Positions 51,030 through 63,229 of a DNA stretch of 64,000 nt are shown one piece after another. The stretch covers positions 775,001 through 839,000 of the forward strand of contig JACVVK020000208.1 in NCBI GenBank assembly GCA_018292915.2, given 5' to 3'. The stretch comes from Batillaria attramentaria. Taxonomy: Eukaryota; Mollusca; Gastropoda; Batillariidae. The position numbers were made by a program, and so were the translations under genes. Under the pieces are notes generated by a model, which searched no databases, had not been told where the DNA came from, and worked only from the letters and a program-made list of their open reading frames with translations. Positions within the stretch are counted from its first letter, which is position 1, and each line of letters opens with the position of its first letter.

Positions 51030-52830
51030 ATGACACTGAGACCTGCGCCGCAGATGAGGACCCGTGTACCGAGCCTGACTCCCGCCCTGTGACACGCGTG
51101 CACAGCCAGCGCCATGGGCTGCACCACCGCCCCTTCTGTCCACGATAGCTCAGCGGGAAGTCTAATAATAATAATAATAATACCAGAAAGACGGGTAAAT
51201 GGTTAGTCCTTCAGCCTGGAACTCCCTCCCTCATTCTCTCAGCCAGTCACCACTCCCTTGAAACGTTCAAGAAAAAAAAAAATCTTAAAACCCATCTGTT
51301 TTTAGCCCTGTACACCATTTAGCTGTTTGCATCCTCAGCATGTACACGTCGTTGCGCCTAGGTCCTGACCCGTTATGGCTCTGTATAATTTTGTATACAT
51401 TTCTTCCTTTTCACTTGTTATTTTTTTTTAATTATTATTTTCAGTCATGACACCAGACGATGATTTATAACCTTGTGAGATGAAAGTGGAAATTAACTCA
51501 TTAAAGATAAACAATAACCACACGCTCTCTTCGCATGTGCGTCAGAGTGCATATAAATGGCGCCCAGGACACTGTCCAAGAAAGATGCTAAAAACTTATT
51601 TTCCAGACAACGTTTTGGCTAAATGTGATAGTGGTAAACAAAGAGAAAGATAACATATTTATAAACACGAAAGAAATCGCATCCACGCAAACTTAAAGGA
51701 CCCGTACTTGTGACACAAGGTAGCGGGCCAGACCACGTAATCTGCGAGAGCTCCGTCGCAAGGTGGCGTGGCCATCGCTTGCACTTGAGGGCAAAGGTTA
51801 TACCGGCCTGCTTTGCATAAAGTGCACGTGCCACACGTGACGGACGGTTCAAACACCACTCTGTCACCTGCGCCAAGGACAGAGATTTAGATCTAATGTT
51901 TGAACTGAGATCCATTACTCTTGTACGTACTATTATTATGTTTCTGAAAATAAGAAAGGGAAAAGGAAGCGAAACGGACTGAAAGTGGAAATATAATCAA
52001 CTAGCAGCAACACAAAAGAAAACTGTGAACCACTTATCTTACAAGACACATTTCACAGTCAATCAGGACAAACAACAATCCACAATCTACTGTAACCAAA
52101 TAAAGGTACACTAGAACAAAGAAATTCTAAAGGTGTCTCACTGTCCTCAAAGTAGACCAAAATATGCTACACAGAATTCCTCGTGAATAGAGCAACTGAC
52201 GGATACATGCAAGTTCTGCATGGACAGTGTTCGTCATACCAACGGCAAACGTGGTGACCCCAAGGCCAAGAGCCGTGACGACGCCACACGGTTCATGACC
52301 AAGCACCATGGGTTGCTTGAGAAGAAAGTTGCCCACTCGGCCAGCACGCCACACTGACAGGTCCGAGCCACAGATTCCCACAGCACGAATTCTGATCTGT
52401 AGTTCTGAGTACAACAGAAGGGAACATGTTTGGGATAACTTCGGTGCAAAAAGAACTTACTACGGCAGTGGCTGTGTCTCACAGCAGCACAAGAGTGGCA
52501 TGAAGGCGCGATGGCTAAGCGTGTCTCACAATAAGATAAGATAAGATAAGATATTGATCCCTCGTGGGGAAATTACATATAATTATCTGCTCAAACGTAG
52601 GGGAGCCGGGATGGCCGAATGGTAGAGCGTTGGATTTCCAATGCTCGGGTCGTGAGTTCGAATCCCGGCTGGAGCCAAATATTTGTGCTGGCTTTTCTAT
52701 CGTTGCCGCGTCTTTGATATCACCCTTAAGTGGTAAGAAAGGACGTTAAACTCCCAAACACCCACCCCACCCTGCTCAAACGTACAGTGACAATACAATA
52801 CATTAAAATCCCCCCACTACCCCCACCTCG

Positions 52831-52881
<51 letters not shown>

Positions 52882-53759
52882 CTCACGCCCGCTCCTTCAT
52901 TCCTCATTCAGACATACTGTAAAACAGGCATACATGCAAGGACGAACCACAGGCTGTAATGTACATCACAATTGTCTGCTCATACTGGGTAAATAAATAC
53001 TAAGTACAATACAACAAGAAAATAAATTAAAAACAAACCACATCATCAACAACAACAACAACAACAACAACTCGAACAAGAAATAAAGGAACGAAAGGAT
53101 TTGATACGAAAACGTAACACAACACACAACACACAACACACAACACGTGATGACCTAACCTAGCAAAAGCTACGTACCAACGACGGGAGAAAAGGGTGGG
53201 GTGGGTGGGTGTTTGGGGGTTTAACGTCCTTTTCCACCACATATAACGGGAGAAAAGAGGGGGCGTGGGGGGGGGGGGGCAAAAGAAGACAAATTTAGCA
53301 AAAGAAGAAAAACATAAACCCAAGACTCTGCAGTCAGCCGGCCGTCGCCAGTGTGATGATTAGCATTTTAAAGCATTCAAATTTCAATGTGTAACAAACA
53401 AACAAACAAACAAACAAACAAAAGCCCACCAAAAACTCAAGTCATACCTCCGGTACCAGGTTTAGGGATGCTGCGATTTTCCTGAAAAAGAAATCGACGA
53501 AACATTTTCATTATATCTGGCGATTTAGACCAGAAGAGATTTCTTTTCTTCTCAACTGAGTGGACGTGAAGGCTTTTGTACCACCCACTAATTTTTTTTT
53601 CTTCTTTTCTTCTCTCTCTCTCTCTCCTTTCTCTTGTCTACTGTACACGGGAAGAAAAACAAATCATGAATGCAAAACAAAATAATAACTACAACAATCA
53701 CTCACAAGACGAATGTCCATTTTCCCATAAAGGACAACGCTTCTGTTAATGCCCGCCAT
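48315..53759 (-). CDS. SORD: Sorbitol dehydrogenase-like zinc MDR, paralog B (complete, 9 exons)
   Basis: Same family and exon plan as paralog A. Exons in order: 53759-53706, 53481-53448, 52404-52240, 51867-51708, 51161-51043, 50714-50649, 50214-50039, 49252-49131, 48471-48315; 1,053 nt, 350 aa, every junction in phase. MAGINRSVVLYGKMDIRL, SIPKPGTG, VGICGSDLSVW, VLGHEPCGVV, CGTCTLCKAGRYNLC, VLICGAGPLG and VKPLVTHKF are visible. It ends with IELDRQQQ, unlike A. It is the most diverged of the three except in exon 5, which is nearly identical to A and C. Gln again replaces the 'EP' Glu (VVQPMALAVHAC). It is divergent from paralog C with 1,063 bp between start codons. Confidence 0.95.
48595..49065. 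mobile_element. MITE-2 copy ii, split by SINE-D (SORD-B intron 8)
   Basis: AATGACGTCACTGACGTACT and GAGGCTTTGGCCTGGGGGCT match the MITE-2 interior. The 48641-49003 segment interrupts it. Confidence 0.65.
48641..49003 (+). mobile_element. tRNA-derived SINE-D
   Basis: GGTGGTCTAATAGGTAGCAC (box A-like) and GTGGGTTCGAGCCCAGGTCG (box B-like), then CTACCGGGCTGCTCATCGGG and a 3' part GGGGAAGCAGCCCGAATTTC with an A-rich end. Distinct from families A-C. Confidence 0.7.
49526..49657 (+). mobile_element. MITE-2 copy iii (half), SORD-B intron 7
   Basis: TCTTTCATCTTGAAATC, AGTAAAGGGGCGGGGCTTAT and the right end TGGAGTCGTCTATTGAA are recognisable; the left end is replaced by poly-G. Confidence 0.7.
51190..51525 (+). 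mobile_element. LINE 3'-terminal fragment (CR1/L2-like C-terminus), SORD-B intron 4
   Basis: Conceptual peptide AWNSLPHSLSASHHSLETFK, then LKTHLFLALYTI and a stop: the usual C-terminal signature of CR1/L2-type LINE ORFs. An A-run has shifted the frame. Antisense to SORD-B. Confidence 0.6.
52527..52575 (-). mobile_element. Probable LINE 3'-end stub with (TCTTA)n tail
   Basis: The minus strand reads AATTTCCCCACGAGGGATCA, then ATATCTTATCTTATC. Typical of a heavily 5'-truncated LINE. Confidence 0.4.
52600..52772 (+). mobile_element. SINE-A, full length, 12-bp TSD, SORD-B intron 2
   Basis: Flanked by TGCTCAAACGTA at 52588-52599 and 52773-52784; head, body and tail complete. Antisense to SORD-B. 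Confidence 0.9.
53193..53244 (-). mobile_element. SINE-A tail fragment, SORD-B intron 2
   Basis: Only the terminal ~50 bp, between two copies of ACGGGAGAAAAG (about 53181-53192 and 53248-53259), so a heavily 5'-truncated insertion. Confidence 0.8.
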
Positions 53760-53971
53760 GTTTGGAGTAAAACACACACAGTGACTGTTTATATCAACTG
53801 TTTTCAGCTCATTTGTAATTTCTAACATAATCACATGGCAGTGCTTTCTGGGTCAGGTAAAAATTAAAAAGTCATCTCTTTGCAGTCATTATGTCGGGTC
53901 TCAAAACATTAATTAGAAGGTCAAGTAATGGTCGTTTAAGACACCATCTAATGCATGCACACAAACAGTGC

Positions 53972-54102
53972 CTGTCAATCAAAAGGGTCGACCCAAAAGA
54001 TTCATACAATGACGTCATGCATGGAAATACTATGCTTTGCTAATGCACGGCAGGTTAAGGGGCGGGGATTCAGCCTCGTGACTTGCCGAGTGGAGTCGTC
54101 TA

Positions 54103-54104
<2 letters not shown>
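53972..54104 (+). mobile_element. MITE-2 copy iv (half) in SORD-B/C intergenic region
   Basis: CTGTCAATCAAAA, ATACAATGACGTCATGCATG, GGTTAAGGGGCGGGGATTCA and the right end GTGGAGTCGTCTATT match copy i. Confidence 0.75.
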
Positions 54105-54169
<65 letters not shown>

Positions 54170-54256
54170 TTTTCAGACAAGAATATCTGAAAATGGCCCG
54201 AACAAATACTGGCGCTACCTTCCGAGATCTCGAAAGCGGCCTTCACGTGAAACCGT

Positions 54257-54590
54257 GTGTTATCCGTTTTCTGAAGAGGATCCCAGGCAGCTTGGTGGAA
54301 TATGTTCCCCCCCCCTCCCCTCTCCCCAGCTCCCCCACGTCACCTTCACCCCCATACCCTCCTTCCACTTGGGTGTTAATAATTTTCACCTACGCTAGAA
54401 AATTGGATATGATGGTACATGTTGTGTATTATCCGCTTTCTGAAGAGGATCTCGGGCAGGTTGGTGGAATATGTTCCCCACGCCCTCCCCAGCTCCCCCA
54501 CGTCACCTCCACCCCACCCCCTCCTTCCACTTGGGTGTTATTAATTTTCACCTAGGCATACTCTAGAACACTGGATATGATGGTGAAATT
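54257..54590. repeat. Tandem duplication, ~166-bp unit
   Basis: Two copies of a unit with TTATCCG(T/C)TTTCTGAAGAGG, TTGGTGGAATATGTTCCCC, CAGCTCCCCCACGTCACC and CACTTGGGTGTTA(A/T)TAATTT. Confidence 0.85.
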
Positions 54591-54822
54591 TCTCGTGCCG
54601 TGACATTCGTGCTCTGAATTTCACAGCTATGCACAGACACTAGCATAGCAAGATCCAGCAATGCACCAAACACACACAGCTCTTATCGGACAGCAAAGGT
54701 TGCTCTAGTTTCTAACCTGTGTGGCTGACTTTTGTCAATGTGCTTAGTTTGTATCCCACACCACTGCACGAAGGAAGCAGTTTTCAGGCAGGCGGTGACA
54801 TTCTGAATTTGTGCAAGTCGGC

Positions 54823-57800
54823 ATGGCTGGAGCAAATCGATGTGTTGTTCTTCACGGTGCTAGGGACATACGCATTGTAAGTTCTTGTCAGAAGAAGATA
54901 CAAGCTAGAGACACTGTTTTAGATGTTACTGAACAAGTTGAATTTGCTGAGAGACTAAATGATTTTTATTGTCGTTTTGACAAATATGATTTTACAGAAG
55001 AACTAAATGCAACACTCAACTGTGTGAGAGAAACTCCATCGGCAGGCGATGATGCTGACACTGAATCAGAAATTTCTCCAGAGTGTGTACAGAGTATTCT
55101 AAAAAAGATTAATGTAAGGAAAGCCTCAGGACCTGACGGTCTTGGTGGAAGGGTTTTGCGAGAGTGCTGTAGCCAGCTGGCACATGTCTTTGCCAGAATA
55201 TTTAATATGTCTGTCAAGCTCAACAAAATTCCAACACTGTGGAAACAATCAATAATCTGTCCTGTCCCCAAAAAATCTAATCCAGCTGAATTAAATGATT
55301 ATCGACCAGTGGCGCTTACTCCCATTATCATTAAATGTTTTGAGAAGATTATGCTCCAGCGCCTGCTGAATCAAACTCAGCACAAACTTGACCTCCTTCA
55401 GTTTGCATACAAGAGAAATAGAGGGGTTGAAGATGCCACCATGACACTTTTACATGACACATACACTCACCTAGAGCAACCCAGATCTCATGTGAGAATA
55501 TTATACATTGATTTTTCATCGGCCTTTAATACAATACACCCATTCCTGATGGCAAAAAAACTGGTTGACATGCAGGTTAGACCAAATCTTCTTCTCTGGC
55601 TTATCGATTTTCTGGTTAACAGAACACAGCTTGTGAAATTCCAAAATTCTACTTCTAGTTCCAAAACTACACACACCGGGGCCCCTCAGGGAACGGTCCT
55701 CTCGCCGGTTCTTTTCACAATCTATACGGATGATTTCCGGAGCAGTAGCCCTCTTAGTAAACTATACAAATACTCAGATGATTCAGCACTGACAGACTTT
55801 TCACAGTCAGACACTCACTTTGAACAGCAGGTGTCTGAACTATGTATCTGGTGCAGGAATAATTATCTGGAACTGAATGTGAAGAAAACAAAAGAAATGG
55901 TGATTTGCTCTGGAAGGGAGGATGTGAGTGTGAATGACTTGGTGATTGGAAGCGAGACTGTGGAGCGTGTGAGTGAATATAAATACCTGGGAACCATCAT
56001 TGATGATAAATTGAATTTTGAGTCAAACACTACAGCTATTGTTAAGAAATGTAACCAACGACTGTTTTGTATGTACAGACTACGCTCTTTTCAAGTTAGC
56101 TCTGAAACTCTGCAGATCTTTTATCGCAGTTTTATTGAATCTGTTCTGACTTTCTCTTTTCTGTGCTGGTTTGGCACTCTGACTGTAAAAAACAAAGGTA
56201 AGCTGAACTGCATTGTCAATAGAGGCAGCAAGGTTGTGGGTGAAAGGCAAGCAAGTCTGAGTGTGTTGTATGAGAAAAGAATGGTGAGAAAAGGTTTTAG
56301 TATTATGAATGATTCTGGCCACATTTTATCTCAGTATTATCAGAAATTACCATCAGGCCGACGGCTTAGAGCCTTTACTGCCAAGAAACTCAAAACAATG
56401 AATAGCTTTGTACCAATGTCCATTAGGCTAATGAATAAGCAGATGTAGGGTTGTGTGGTAGGCTTGTTGATGCTGATGTGATATTTCTTAAATTCTAATT
56501 AGACGTGTTGTTTCTTGCTGGGTGTAAGCTGAACTGCATTGTCAATAGAGGCAGCAAGGTTGTGGGTGAAAGGCAAGCAAGTCTGAGTGTGTTGTATGAG
56601 AAAAGAATGGTGAGAAAAGGTTTTAGTATTATGAATGATTCTGGCCACATTTTATCTCAGTATTATCAGAAATTACCATCAGGCCGACGGCTTAGAGCCT
56701 TTACTGCCAAGAAACTCAAAACAATGAATAGCTTTGTACCAATGTCCATTAGGCTAATGAATAAGCAGATGTAGGGTTGTGTGGTAGGCTTGTTGATGCT
56801 GATGTGATATTTCTTAAATTCTAATTAGACGTGTTGTTTCTTGCTGGGTGTCAGCTGGCGTTGACTGTGATAGAGTTATGTGCACCTCTGCTGTTGTGCT
56901 GCTGATGTGAAATGATGTGGGGTGTAGTGTTGTAATTTATTCATAGTACTGCAACATTGTGATAGATTTTTAGGTACGAGTGTACGAACATGTAAATAGG
57001 TATGAGTGAGTGTTTGGCATGTTTTATGTTTTTATGAGAGACCACAAAACAATGTTCCTCTTTTGGAAATTTAATAAATGTCTTATGTCTTATGTCTTAG
57101 TTTGACGCTTATTAAGTCTAATGCTAAGTGGCTTGCAGTCTCACAGCTGGGTTTGGGTGAACAGCCATGTCGGTCGTGTTGCGGGCCAGTCAGGTGTTTC
57201 AGGTGCTACATCGCTTCAAATTGTCGACGGTGATTCTCGCACGCAATGTTTGAAACTTGACTAAGCAGTAAGCACACGTCTTTGCATTGTCACGGGGTGC
57301 AGTCAAGATCGGCGCGAGTGTATCCTGTGCTACTGCTCTTCAAAAGTTTCGACGATAATTACTGTCACACAAAGCCATATGTTTGAAATATGAGCATGTA
57401 CACTTCTTTGCATCGTAGTGACGCGTGTGTCAAAGTCGTTGTCTTGTTGATTGTCGGCCCTTTTCTCAGTTTCATACCGACACACTGAAGACCCATGGAA
57501 ACACTCGGTGCTACTCAAAATTTAACATGGAAACACTCAGTGCCACTGTTGGGAATCACTCTGTCCTGACGGTGCTTCTTTGAAGCGGGGTTGCACCGGA
57601 AACACACGCGCCTGTTTTGACTGCACCCCATGACAGTGCTAAAGATGGGAGAACAATGCTGAAGGAATACGCAGCTCTTTAGTACAACACTAGTTTCCCA
57701 CTGCTGTGATGTAATGCTGAATACAGTTTATACTTTAAAAGTTGCAGATAATTTTTTTTTTTTTTTGGCGGTTTATCTGCTTGAATTCTCTGAATTTCTT

Positions 57801-57925
57801 TTTCAACGCAAACATGTTACAATGACCTTGACATGTTCTATTGTTCGTTATCTGTCTGCAGGAGAGTCGTCCCGTACCGACACCTTCTCATGGAGGTACA
57901 CACACACAGACACACACACACACAG

Positions 57926-57959
<34 letters not shown>

Positions 57960-57968
57960 ACAGACACA

Positions 57969-58025
<57 letters not shown>

Positions 58026-58554
58026 CATATTTCTCTCTCTCTCTCTCTCTCTCTCTGTCTGTCTGTCTGTCTCTCTGAAATATAGTTCAGTTTCAGTTCA
58101 AACAAATCCTATTGTAAAGGTCATTGGCCTGTCAAGCATATGCCGGGCTATGCAAACATATACCACGACAAATACTGTGGACAACACCACAAAGCAACTC
58201 CCCCCCCCCCATCCCCCCCCCCCACTCCCTCCTCATCCTTACCCAACTCCCACCACCAATCTCCGATTTACCGAACACATTATTCAGATCAGCAAAGTAA
58301 CAGACTGATATACACTCTAAAAACAGTTTGTTAAAAGCCACTTCATGGTGATGTCCAGAGGTGCAGATCCACATCCGGTCTGTGGGGATCTGCGGCTCGG
58401 ACCTGTCAGTCTGGCGGTCAGGCCGTGTGGGACCCTTCCTGATGGACAAACCCCTCGTACTCGGCCATGAACCTTGTGGGGTCGTCACGGCTCTTGGTCA
58501 GGGGGTCACCACACTCACTGTCGGTATGTTTGTGTTGGGGTGTCCTTCACAGAC

Positions 58555-58599
<45 letters not shown>

Positions 58600-59498
58600 A
58601 TTTCACTGTACAGTTTTCCACATATGCGAATGTCCTCCGAGAGCATTTTTTGTTTCATAAAAGCTCGTTTTGCTGTTGCTAATGTACATGAATTATTTTT
58701 ACTCTTTTCTGTTTGCGCGCATCGTTTATTTTTGTTTACCCAGACACGATGGCTGGTCATCGTCTTCTCTCCCTGCAGTATTTTGCATACGAATTTTGCC
58801 CCTATCATAGCCATAACAATTGTCATTTAAATAAATGACATTTGCGCATCAGCAGGTCGTCTCTTTTCTGTTCAACAATCAAGTAGCTTCGGCCTCAATG
58901 GTAGAAGTTGCTTACACAAATTTTGTAGTGAACATTAAATTTTGACAGAACTTAACCATTAAGTGGCTCACATACGCAGTTTTTCAAGAAACGCCTCCCT
59001 CCCAGCAGACGGCAGTGTTCTTCATCAAACCGGGCCCGTATGTAAAATTCGAGGTTAATTTAACCCACGGCTACGGGCCTAACCCAGACTAGGACAAAAG
59101 AAACCCAAAAGCAAAATGAAATAAAGAAGGAAGCGAAGAAAGGAAGAAGAAAAAAATCCTTCTATAACGGCGCAGGAACATTCCTGAAATGGGCCCGCTT
59201 TCTGACCTAAGACAAAAAAAAACAACAGAGCTAGAGCTAGTTTAGCTCGAGGTTAGACTCTAACCCGGGGCTAAAAGCCCTAACCTCGACTATTACATAC
59301 GGGCCCTGCTGTGACGTGCAGGTGACCGAGTTGCTGTAGAGCCGAGCACCACATGTGGCACATGCAGTATTTGCATATCAGGCCGCTACAACCTTTGCCC
59401 CCACGCACTTTGCATGGCCACGCCCCCTGCCAACGGGTCCATTGCCAACTTCGTCACGTGGCCGGCCAGACTCTGCTTCAAGTAACTTTGATCGATCT

Positions 59499-59551
<53 letters not shown>

Positions 59552-59584
59552 TAAGCTTTTAATTCGAACACACAACTTGAAATA

Positions 59585-59640
<56 letters not shown>

Positions 59641-60681
59641 CTTCATACACATTTCTGCAAGCCAAAAATTTGGAAGTAAAAAAAACGGACAGGGGAAAAG
59701 CTGCATCAGTCTGTATACTGCTCTTGATGTGTTAGTATTTCTACATTGCGCTTTCCTTTTCTGCATCTCCATCCCCCCCCCCCCCCCCCCCCCCCCTCCC
59801 CCCCCCCTCCTCCCCCCCTCCCCCAGTCTCTTTCCACTTGCTTAGTAGAACATACTGGTGTTAAAACAAACATTTTCAATTAAATGAATGCTAAGGAGCT
59901 TTGAAACTTAGACGACGGGTATCATGCTTTGTTTTAAATTCCATGTTGCTTTGTTGCCGTTAGACTCTCTTCTGTACGTAATATTCACCAGGCTTCCCGC
60001 TGAGCTATCGTGGACAGAAGGGGCGGTGGTACAGCCCATGGCGCTGGCTGTACACGCGTGTCACAGGGCGGGAGTCAGGCTCGGTACACGGGTCCTCATC
60101 TGCGGCGCAGGTTCAAACCATGATTCATAACAGACAGACTCATCTCCCTTTGTCTCTGCCTATAGTAAACGGTCAACAGTATATTTAGGAACTCCCACAT
60201 CCTTTTCCTAAGAGAGAACAAAGTAACGTACGAATGTTTTTGAGTGGTGTTAGATCTGACAAACACTTTTTCAATCTACCGGCCTTGGATAAAAAGAATT
60301 TTGAAAATATTGTAAATAATGATAGGCCTACATTTAGAATAATGCATACATTAGAGAGAGAGAGAGAGAGTACGCGGAAAAGGTGTGACCCCCCCCCCCC
60401 CCCCCCCCAAACTGAGAAAAAAAAAATCTCAGATCAGATCGAATACACATCATCCATATTATGCCCTCCCTTCGTTCACGATATTCATTTTCACCAGTGC
60501 CTTTTATATGTTTCATTCACTGAAATAAATAATTTTATGTCTTCAATGATTCTTGTTGAAGGTCCTCTTGGGCAGGTGATCGCTCTGGCAGCCAGAGCAG
60601 GGGGCGCAACTCGTATTTGTGTCACAGGTATTTCACAGTTCTGCCTCCCCTGCCATTATACGTTCATAATATTCTGTTATG

Positions 60682-60736
<55 letters not shown>

Positions 60737-61668
60737 GCCCTTGTCACTGCATTTTCAGTTTTCCTTAAAACTGAGTAGTTCATGAAGTGTAGCAACGGCA
60801 AGTTTGGGAATAGACGACTCCACTAGGAAAGAACCGGGGGCCAAAGCCCCGCCCCTTTATTTTGTGTATTAGCAAACGACAGTACAAAGGGGTGATTTCA
60901 ATATGAAAGAGACTGGTGTTATGGTCCTTTTCCTCAAATGACGTCCGTGGACTTTCTGCTTTCTTTCCACGTTTCAATCATATCAAACTACATGTATATG
61001 ACATCGTTCTTTTGAGTGTCTGGTAAGAAAGTTTGCCAGACGATACCATGTGCTGTGCTCATTATGCCGCGGCACGCGATTGGCTGAATTCTGAGGGCTT
61101 GTCCCTTTTGCTTGACTGGAGTGGAGTTGTCTATTGGTAGGCTATATGCGTGCCTGTAACTTGTACCGTAAAATAAAGGTTCTTATTCTTGTTAATAGTC
61201 TTGTTCTCAGATGTCAAAGATCAAACCCTTTCTTTTCCAGACATCAACGAAGACCGTCTGAATTTCCTAGCCAGTGTATGCCCATGTTCCACGGTGCATG
61301 TCGGGAAGGAGTCGGCGAAGGAAACAGCCGATCACGTGATCTCCAAATTAGGAGGCCAGCCTGACGTCAGCGTGGAGTGTACAGGCGTGGACTCGGCGAT
61401 CAGTGTAGCAATTCACGTGCGTCAAGTCAGATTTTCATCGCTGTATAATTTTTCTAACGTTTTTAAAAAAAAGATTGTTCGTAATCATTAGTTATGATCA
61501 ACACCAGAGCTTTATCTACATTAAGTGTGTCCTTATTGATGTTCAGATATCCGTGAAATATCCATGTGGTTTTAGGTGATATTAAATGCTAGATATGGCT
61601 ACAAATTTGATTGTTATAAGCAACATCGTGAGTTACGAGTTTTCGTCATGGACGTCACTGTTCATGTA

Positions 61669-61716
<48 letters not shown>

Positions 61717-63154
61717 CAGTAGTAGTAATAATAGTAGTGGTGCTACAAGAATATTCACCTTATAAATTATCAGCTCCTAGACGCTTTACTTAAAATGCAT
61801 ATCTATCCATATTAACATACAGTACTCCTCGCTTAACGTCACTACCGTTTAAGGTCACACCTCTGATAAGATCAATCAGGTTGTTGGTCCCGGCCAAAAG
61901 CCTTCTTTGTACCATTTAGAATTCCTCGCTTAGCGTCACCTCGGATAAGGGAAAACCTCGGATAACGTCACCCCCGTTTTGGTTCCCAAATGGAAAAGAC
62001 TACCGCTTAAGATGAAATCCATGTGATGAGAGTGGCTTCCCTTGGAAACAACACCCGGATTTGCACTGCGAGGTGAAGACGCAACAGACGAATTTTTATT
62101 TTTTTTATTTTTTTTTTTGCTGCCCCAACTCTTTGCCAGCTCCAGTGGTGTTCCTCCCAGGTCATGGGTGGAACCCACGGAGGACTGACTCGGAAGCTGT
62201 GACAATTTTTATTATGCATGATGATGGAGATGAGGATGACAGTAAGATGATGCTATGGAGGTCCATGTGGTTTGGGACTGCGGGACAGGGCCGCATTCCA
62301 CGCTTCCTGTCATAAATATCCCGGCATTAACCAGGCCCGGGAACTACGGCACCTGCGGTGCCGGCCGTGTAATCATCCACATCATAAGACGTGTCATACA
62401 AAGGGAAGCACCCCCAAAGTCGCACCCGTGAAGTGGGTGAAGCTCGGCTGTGTGGCAACAGCCTCCCCATTGGGCCCATAGCACACCCGCTCTGGGTAGG
62501 AGCCGACCTAGGTAGGAAAAATCCCGCTTGCCTCGGCTGGGATTCGAACCCGGGTCTCCCGGTCCATGATCCGAAGTGCTAACCACTACACTACGGGGGC
62601 CGGTTACGAATTTTTATTTCATTTTTATTCCATGAGATGATACCCAAAGACTGAAAATGGAAACTGGAAGGGGGGGGGGGGGGGGGGGGGGCTTGTTTTT
62701 GATGAACTGACGATAAAGATAGTTTACCGCAGATGAGTATACTTACAAAAGATTTCTTATTTCGTTCAGGGTCCTTTTAGATCTAGAAATTGGTACAATC
62801 TTTGTGAAAGAGATAAGAGCTGCAATGCAGGGAGCAATGTGGCGATATGATGGTGGTGGTGGTGATACTTATGTTGTTAGAGAGGGAGGGGGGGGGGGGG
62901 GGAAGCGAGAGACCTGGTTAATTTCTAGGCTTAGTCGGAAGGCAAGTCAGTTGAAGTACTTTTGCAGTTCACGAAAAATCAGTGTAACCATCCCTCAACC
63001 ATGTAACAGGGGCAAGATGTTTGGAGGGGGCTTGACATCAGCGGCTGGGGGGGGGGGGGGGGGGGCATCCACAGGGTTCGGGAAAAAAATATAAAGGGGA
63101 GGGGGGGGGGGTATATGCATTTGCGTTCGTTTGTGCTTGCGCGCGCGTGTGTGT

Positions 63155-63229
<75 letters not shown>

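Larger units (their letters stand above)
53760..54822. promoter_or_regulatory. Shared divergent intergenic region of SORD-B and SORD-C
   Basis: The 1,063 bp between the two start codons. It contains a possible B-side TATA-like GATATAAAC (minus strand, about 53787-53795), a MITE-2 half-copy with TGACGTCA and GGGGCGGGG, a (GT)n tract (54103-54168) and a tandem ~166-bp duplication (54257-54590). Promoter function is inferred from gene layout only. Confidence 0.5.

Noticed and set aside
54811..56448. 545-aa ORF as one gene
   Set aside because: Its first 18 codons after ATG 54823 are SORD-C exon 1, which splices in phase to 57862; the rest is a LINE RT in the intron. Kept as a fusion question, not as a gene.
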